Assembly: GCA_018380885.1 (NCBI GenBank)
Contig: JAGZSY010000015.1
Location: 62,001 to 126,000, forward strand
Direction of reading: 5' to 3'
From: Enterocloster asparagiformis
Lineage (GTDB): Bacteria > Bacillota > Clostridia > Lachnospirales > Lachnospiraceae
DNA length: 64,000 nucleotides
Both the position numbers and the translations under genes were made by a program. The notes under the pieces were generated by a model that was given only the letters and a program-made list of their open reading frames with translations, was not told the origin of the DNA and did not search any database. This document shows positions 62,336-64,000 of the stretch, in pieces (within the stretch, counting starts at the first letter, position 1; every line of letters starts with the position of its first letter).

Positions 62336-62758
62336 TTAAATATATCCGTTTATGTGCTGCGCAATCATCTCCCTGACAAGAAAACCCGCCCCGATCTCGC
62401 ACTGATCCGCATCGTCTTTTTTATATGTGCCGTCGTCCGCATACCGGCGCTCCGGATGCCCTTTAAACAGCACTTCCGGCATACCTGTTTTCGCCAGCTT
62501 CAAACTCAGCGACGGCTCCAAGATACCTGCGCCACCGCCATTTGCCGCAAACATGTATAAATCCCGGACAATTTCGCTGCCGCTATGCCCATATTTATTT
62601 TTGATTGTTTCAATATCACAGTATACCGCGATCAGGCTCTTTAGCGCGCATTCCGCCGCAAACCCATAGAGATGAACCGCATTGTCATATCTGCCCTGTT
62701 CTCTCAGAATCTGAGCATCCTTGTAATGCCTCAATGCAGATGCATAAAAAAATTCCAT
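62336..62758 (-). CDS. HEPN-like helical protein, first gene of the NTPase cassette
   Basis: A protein of 140 residues. FYASALRHYKDAQILREQGRYDNAVHLYGFAAECALKSLIA (in parts: GRYDNAVHLYGFAAECALKS) matches the first helices of HEPN domains, and KYGHSGSEIVRDLYMFA fits the later helix. An R23-x5-H29 pair is present but sits in the conserved early helix, so RNase activity cannot be assumed. The ATG at 62758 is preferred; a TTG at 62797 would lie nearly at the predicted transcription start. It could be a toxin, an RNA-binding effector or a structural partner of the two NTPases. Confidence 0.72.
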   Translation of the reverse strand: MEFFYASALRHYKDAQILREQGRYDNAVHLYGFAAECALKSLIAVYCDIETIKNKYGHSGSEIVRDLYMFAANGGGAGILEPSLSLKLAKTGMPEVLFKGHPERRYADDGTYKKDDADQCEIGAGFLVREMIAQHINGYI

Positions 62759-62812
62759 CTTTCGTATTCCCTTCAACCCCAACGATCCAATGTGCAATTT
62801 TTGCTATATTCA

Positions 62813-62842
62813 ATTATACCCCATCTATCTTATGTATTTCAA
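62813..62842 (-). promoter_or_regulatory. Promoter of the HEPN/ParA-like/ATPase cassette
   Basis: On the minus strand TTGAAA (62837-62842) and TATAAT (62813-62818) are 18 bp apart, in the short AT-rich gap after the EcsC-family gene. The cassette can therefore be expressed on its own. Confidence 0.65.
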
Positions 62843-62872
62843 CCATTACCGGATTATATAAACATTTTATCG

Positions 62873-63631
62873 TTACCCCTTCTCCCTCAACTTCCTCACC
62901 AAATACCGCTTCTTATACTTCACCGCCGCCAGCGCCGCGATCCTCCGGTAAATACTGAAGTTCACCGCTCCTCCCACCGCGCCCACCACGGGCAGACCCT
63001 GGACAAATTTCTCCACCAGCAGGGCGTCGGAGAGCATGCGGGCGGTGGAGGCGATCTCGCCCGCCAATGTGCCGCCGCCGTACTCCATGGAATCCAGTTT
63101 GCGGTTGCAGGCGGCCCGCTCTGCGCCGTCGGACAGGGCGGTACAGATCAGACGCAGGATATAGCGCTTCTCCTCCTCGCTGCCATAATCCACGCCGTAC
63201 CCGATGGCGATCTCGTAAACGCCCCGCAGGATCGTGCCCACCATCAGAGGGATATCGGGCAGCCCCAGGCCCAGAAAGCCCAGCCCCAGGCCCGCGGCCG
63301 TGGTGGCCGCGTGATTTACCTTGCTGTCCTTTTTCGCCTGCTTGTCCAGCCTTCGCAGACTTTTTTTATTTCCCGCACGGTCCACAATATAATCCCGCGC
63401 CTCAAACTCCAGCCCGGCCCCCTCCTTGTCGAAGGTCCGCTCGATCAGGGGCGTCCCGTTGATAAAAACCGTCTTAAACGCCTTGGAGAAGGCCGCCTCC
63501 AAAAGCCCGCTCACCTTCTCCGGCACCTTATCATAGATGGCCTGCTTTACTTTTCCCTTCTTTAATCCACCGGCCAGCAGCTTTTTCTCCCGCTTTTCCA
63601 CAGCCGCCAGCTCTTTTTTCAGACTGTCCAC
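62873..63631 (-). CDS. EcsC-family protein
   Basis: A protein of 252 residues. GLGLGFLGLGLPDIPLMVGTILRGVYEIAIGYGVDYGSEEEKRYIL (in parts: LPDIPLMVGTILRGVYEIA) is the hallmark of the EcsC family, with a hydrophobic Gly-rich helix and a later GLPVVGAVGGAVNFSIYRRI. The N-terminal 60 residues are Lys-rich. The start is GTG at 63631, after AAGGCGG; upstream in frame is a TGA stop. The family associates with membranes and its role is poorly defined; the Bacillus name comes from the ABC exporter EcsAB operon, which is not present here. Confidence 0.88.
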   Translation of the reverse strand: MDSLKKELAAVEKREKKLLAGGLKKGKVKQAIYDKVPEKVSGLLEAAFSKAFKTVFINGTPLIERTFDKEGAGLEFEARDYIVDRAGNKKSLRRLDKQAKKDSKVNHAATTAAGLGLGFLGLGLPDIPLMVGTILRGVYEIAIGYGVDYGSEEEKRYILRLICTALSDGAERAACNRKLDSMEYGGGTLAGEIASTARMLSDALLVEKFVQGLPVVGAVGGAVNFSIYRRIAALAAVKYKKRYLVRKLREKG

Positions 63632-63777
63632 CTGTTGTCACCGCCTTATACATATTTTCTCCCAGGGCAGCGCCCTTACATAAAGTGTAACCGCAAAGCT
63701 GTGGGAAGTCAAATCCGGCGCGTCGACATCCAGCGGTAAAAAACCCCCGAAACTCCCGTTTTGCCCCCATAAACGAC

Positions 63778-63819
63778 AAAAGGAATCAAATCCCGGTGCA
63801 GTGGGATCTGGTTCCTTTT
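63778..63819 (-). terminator. Terminator of the second tctA gene
   Basis: AAAAGGAA (63778-63785) pairs with TTCCTTTT (63812-63819) and an inner AATCCC/GGGAT adds to the stem. It lies just downstream of the minus-strand tctA stop. The interval 63632-63829 holds no gene I can support. Confidence 0.6.
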
Positions 63820-63829
63820 GCCTGCGTTT

Positions 63830-64000
63830 CTACGCCGCCGCTCTTCCGGCCTTAAACCGCTTTAAGAGAGGCATACCGATAAATACAATCGACAGGACCA
63901 TCAGTCCGCAGCTTAAGGGTCTGGTCACGAACACGGACAGAGAGCCGTCGGCGTAAACCATGCTCTGCGTCCAGTTGTTCTCCATCATACTTCCCAGGAT
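63830..64000 (-). CDS. Second TctA large permease, C-terminal 56 residues (cut by window edge)
   Basis: The minus frame from the right edge reads to a TAG at 63830-63832. Its 56 residues align with the C-terminus of TctA at 47421-48932 almost without change: SMMENNWTQSMVYADGSL, VFVTRPLSC and FIGMPLLKRFKA correspond to SMMENNWTQSMVFADGSL, VFVTRPLSC and FIGMPLVKRFKA. Codon use differs, so this is an older paralogue and not a recent duplicate. A second Tct system presumably lies to the right. Confidence 0.9.
   Translation of the reverse strand: MLGSMMENNWTQSMVYADGSLSVFVTRPLSCGLMVLSIVFIGMPLLKRFKAGRAAA

Noticed and set aside
1..64000. CRISPR arrays, tRNA, rRNA, insertion sequences
   Set aside because: No regularly spaced repeats, tRNA/rRNA-like sequences, transposase genes or terminal inverted repeats were seen by eye.

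Overview
The window reads as a chromosomal stretch of an anaerobic, fairly GC-rich member of the Clostridia, most likely a Lachnospiraceae (Enterocloster/Lachnoclostridium-like) gut bacterium. The reasons are the type II fatty-acid cluster with FabK instead of FabI, an AbrB-type transition regulator, many Gram-positive AGGAGG ribosome sites, and a catabolic repertoire of amino-acid-conjugate, dicarboxylate and oxygen-independent redox enzymes. No rRNA, tRNA, CRISPR array or insertion sequence was seen. The species call is inference.

Layout. (1) 2-2641, minus: an open, truncated gene joining an XRE-type HTH to a C-terminal CbxX/SpoVK-like AAA+ ATPase. (2) 2859-13672, minus: a fatty-acid synthesis operon in transcription order fabH, acpP, fabK, fabD, fabG, fabF, accB, fabZ, accC, a fused accD-accA gene and a second FabK-like flavoprotein. 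It is driven from one strong promoter with two overlapping FabT-like palindromes. (3) 14001-14264, plus: AbrB-like regulator. (4) 14357-18051, minus: housekeeping operon holB, ricT, trmN6-like, rsmI. (5) 18252-25782: two parallel M20 amidohydrolase plus YfcC-family permease modules, with two LysR regulators between them.

(6) 26084-34259, plus: a MerR regulator followed by an operon for a PLP C-S lyase/aminotransferase, an FAD/NAD(P)H oxidoreductase, a molybdopterin oxidoreductase, its iron-sulfur subunit, a UbiD decarboxylase and a UbiX flavin prenyltransferase. Two promoters with the MerR-type 19-bp spacer carry the same NTATAG-N3-CTATAC operator. One faces this operon and the other faces the divergent amidohydrolase/YfcC operon, so one regulator probably links both. 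(7) 34285-38960, minus: TAXI-type TRAP transporter, an AstE-like deacylase and a GNAT enzyme. (8) 39267-43449, minus: AbgT transporter, PepV-like M20 peptidase and M24 peptidase. (9) 43816-47327, minus: LysR, aminotransferase and an enolase-superfamily dehydratase.

(10) 47421-59185: a tripartite tricarboxylate transporter (TctABC) with a PatB-like lyase on the minus strand, a GntR-MarR regulator pair, and on the plus strand MmgE/PrpD, a two-subunit class I fumarase-like hydro-lyase, class II fumarase and malic enzyme. Repeated GTATAC-core operators tie the two arms together. Taken together the genes suggest uptake of a poly-carboxylate, (de)hydration to fumarate/malate and oxidation to pyruvate. 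(11) 59468-62758, minus: a compact, AT-richer three-gene cassette (HEPN-like protein, ParA/MinD-like NTPase with an N-terminal extension, P-loop ATPase). It is bounded by a bidirectional terminator and its own promoter and looks like a conflict or defence module; I cannot match it to a named system. (12) 62873-64000: an EcsC-family protein and the C-terminal end of a second, very similar TctA permease.

The most unusual items are the 59.5-62.8 kb NTPase/HEPN cassette, the MerR-controlled molybdoenzyme-UbiD operon, and the HTH-AAA+ gene cut by the left edge.
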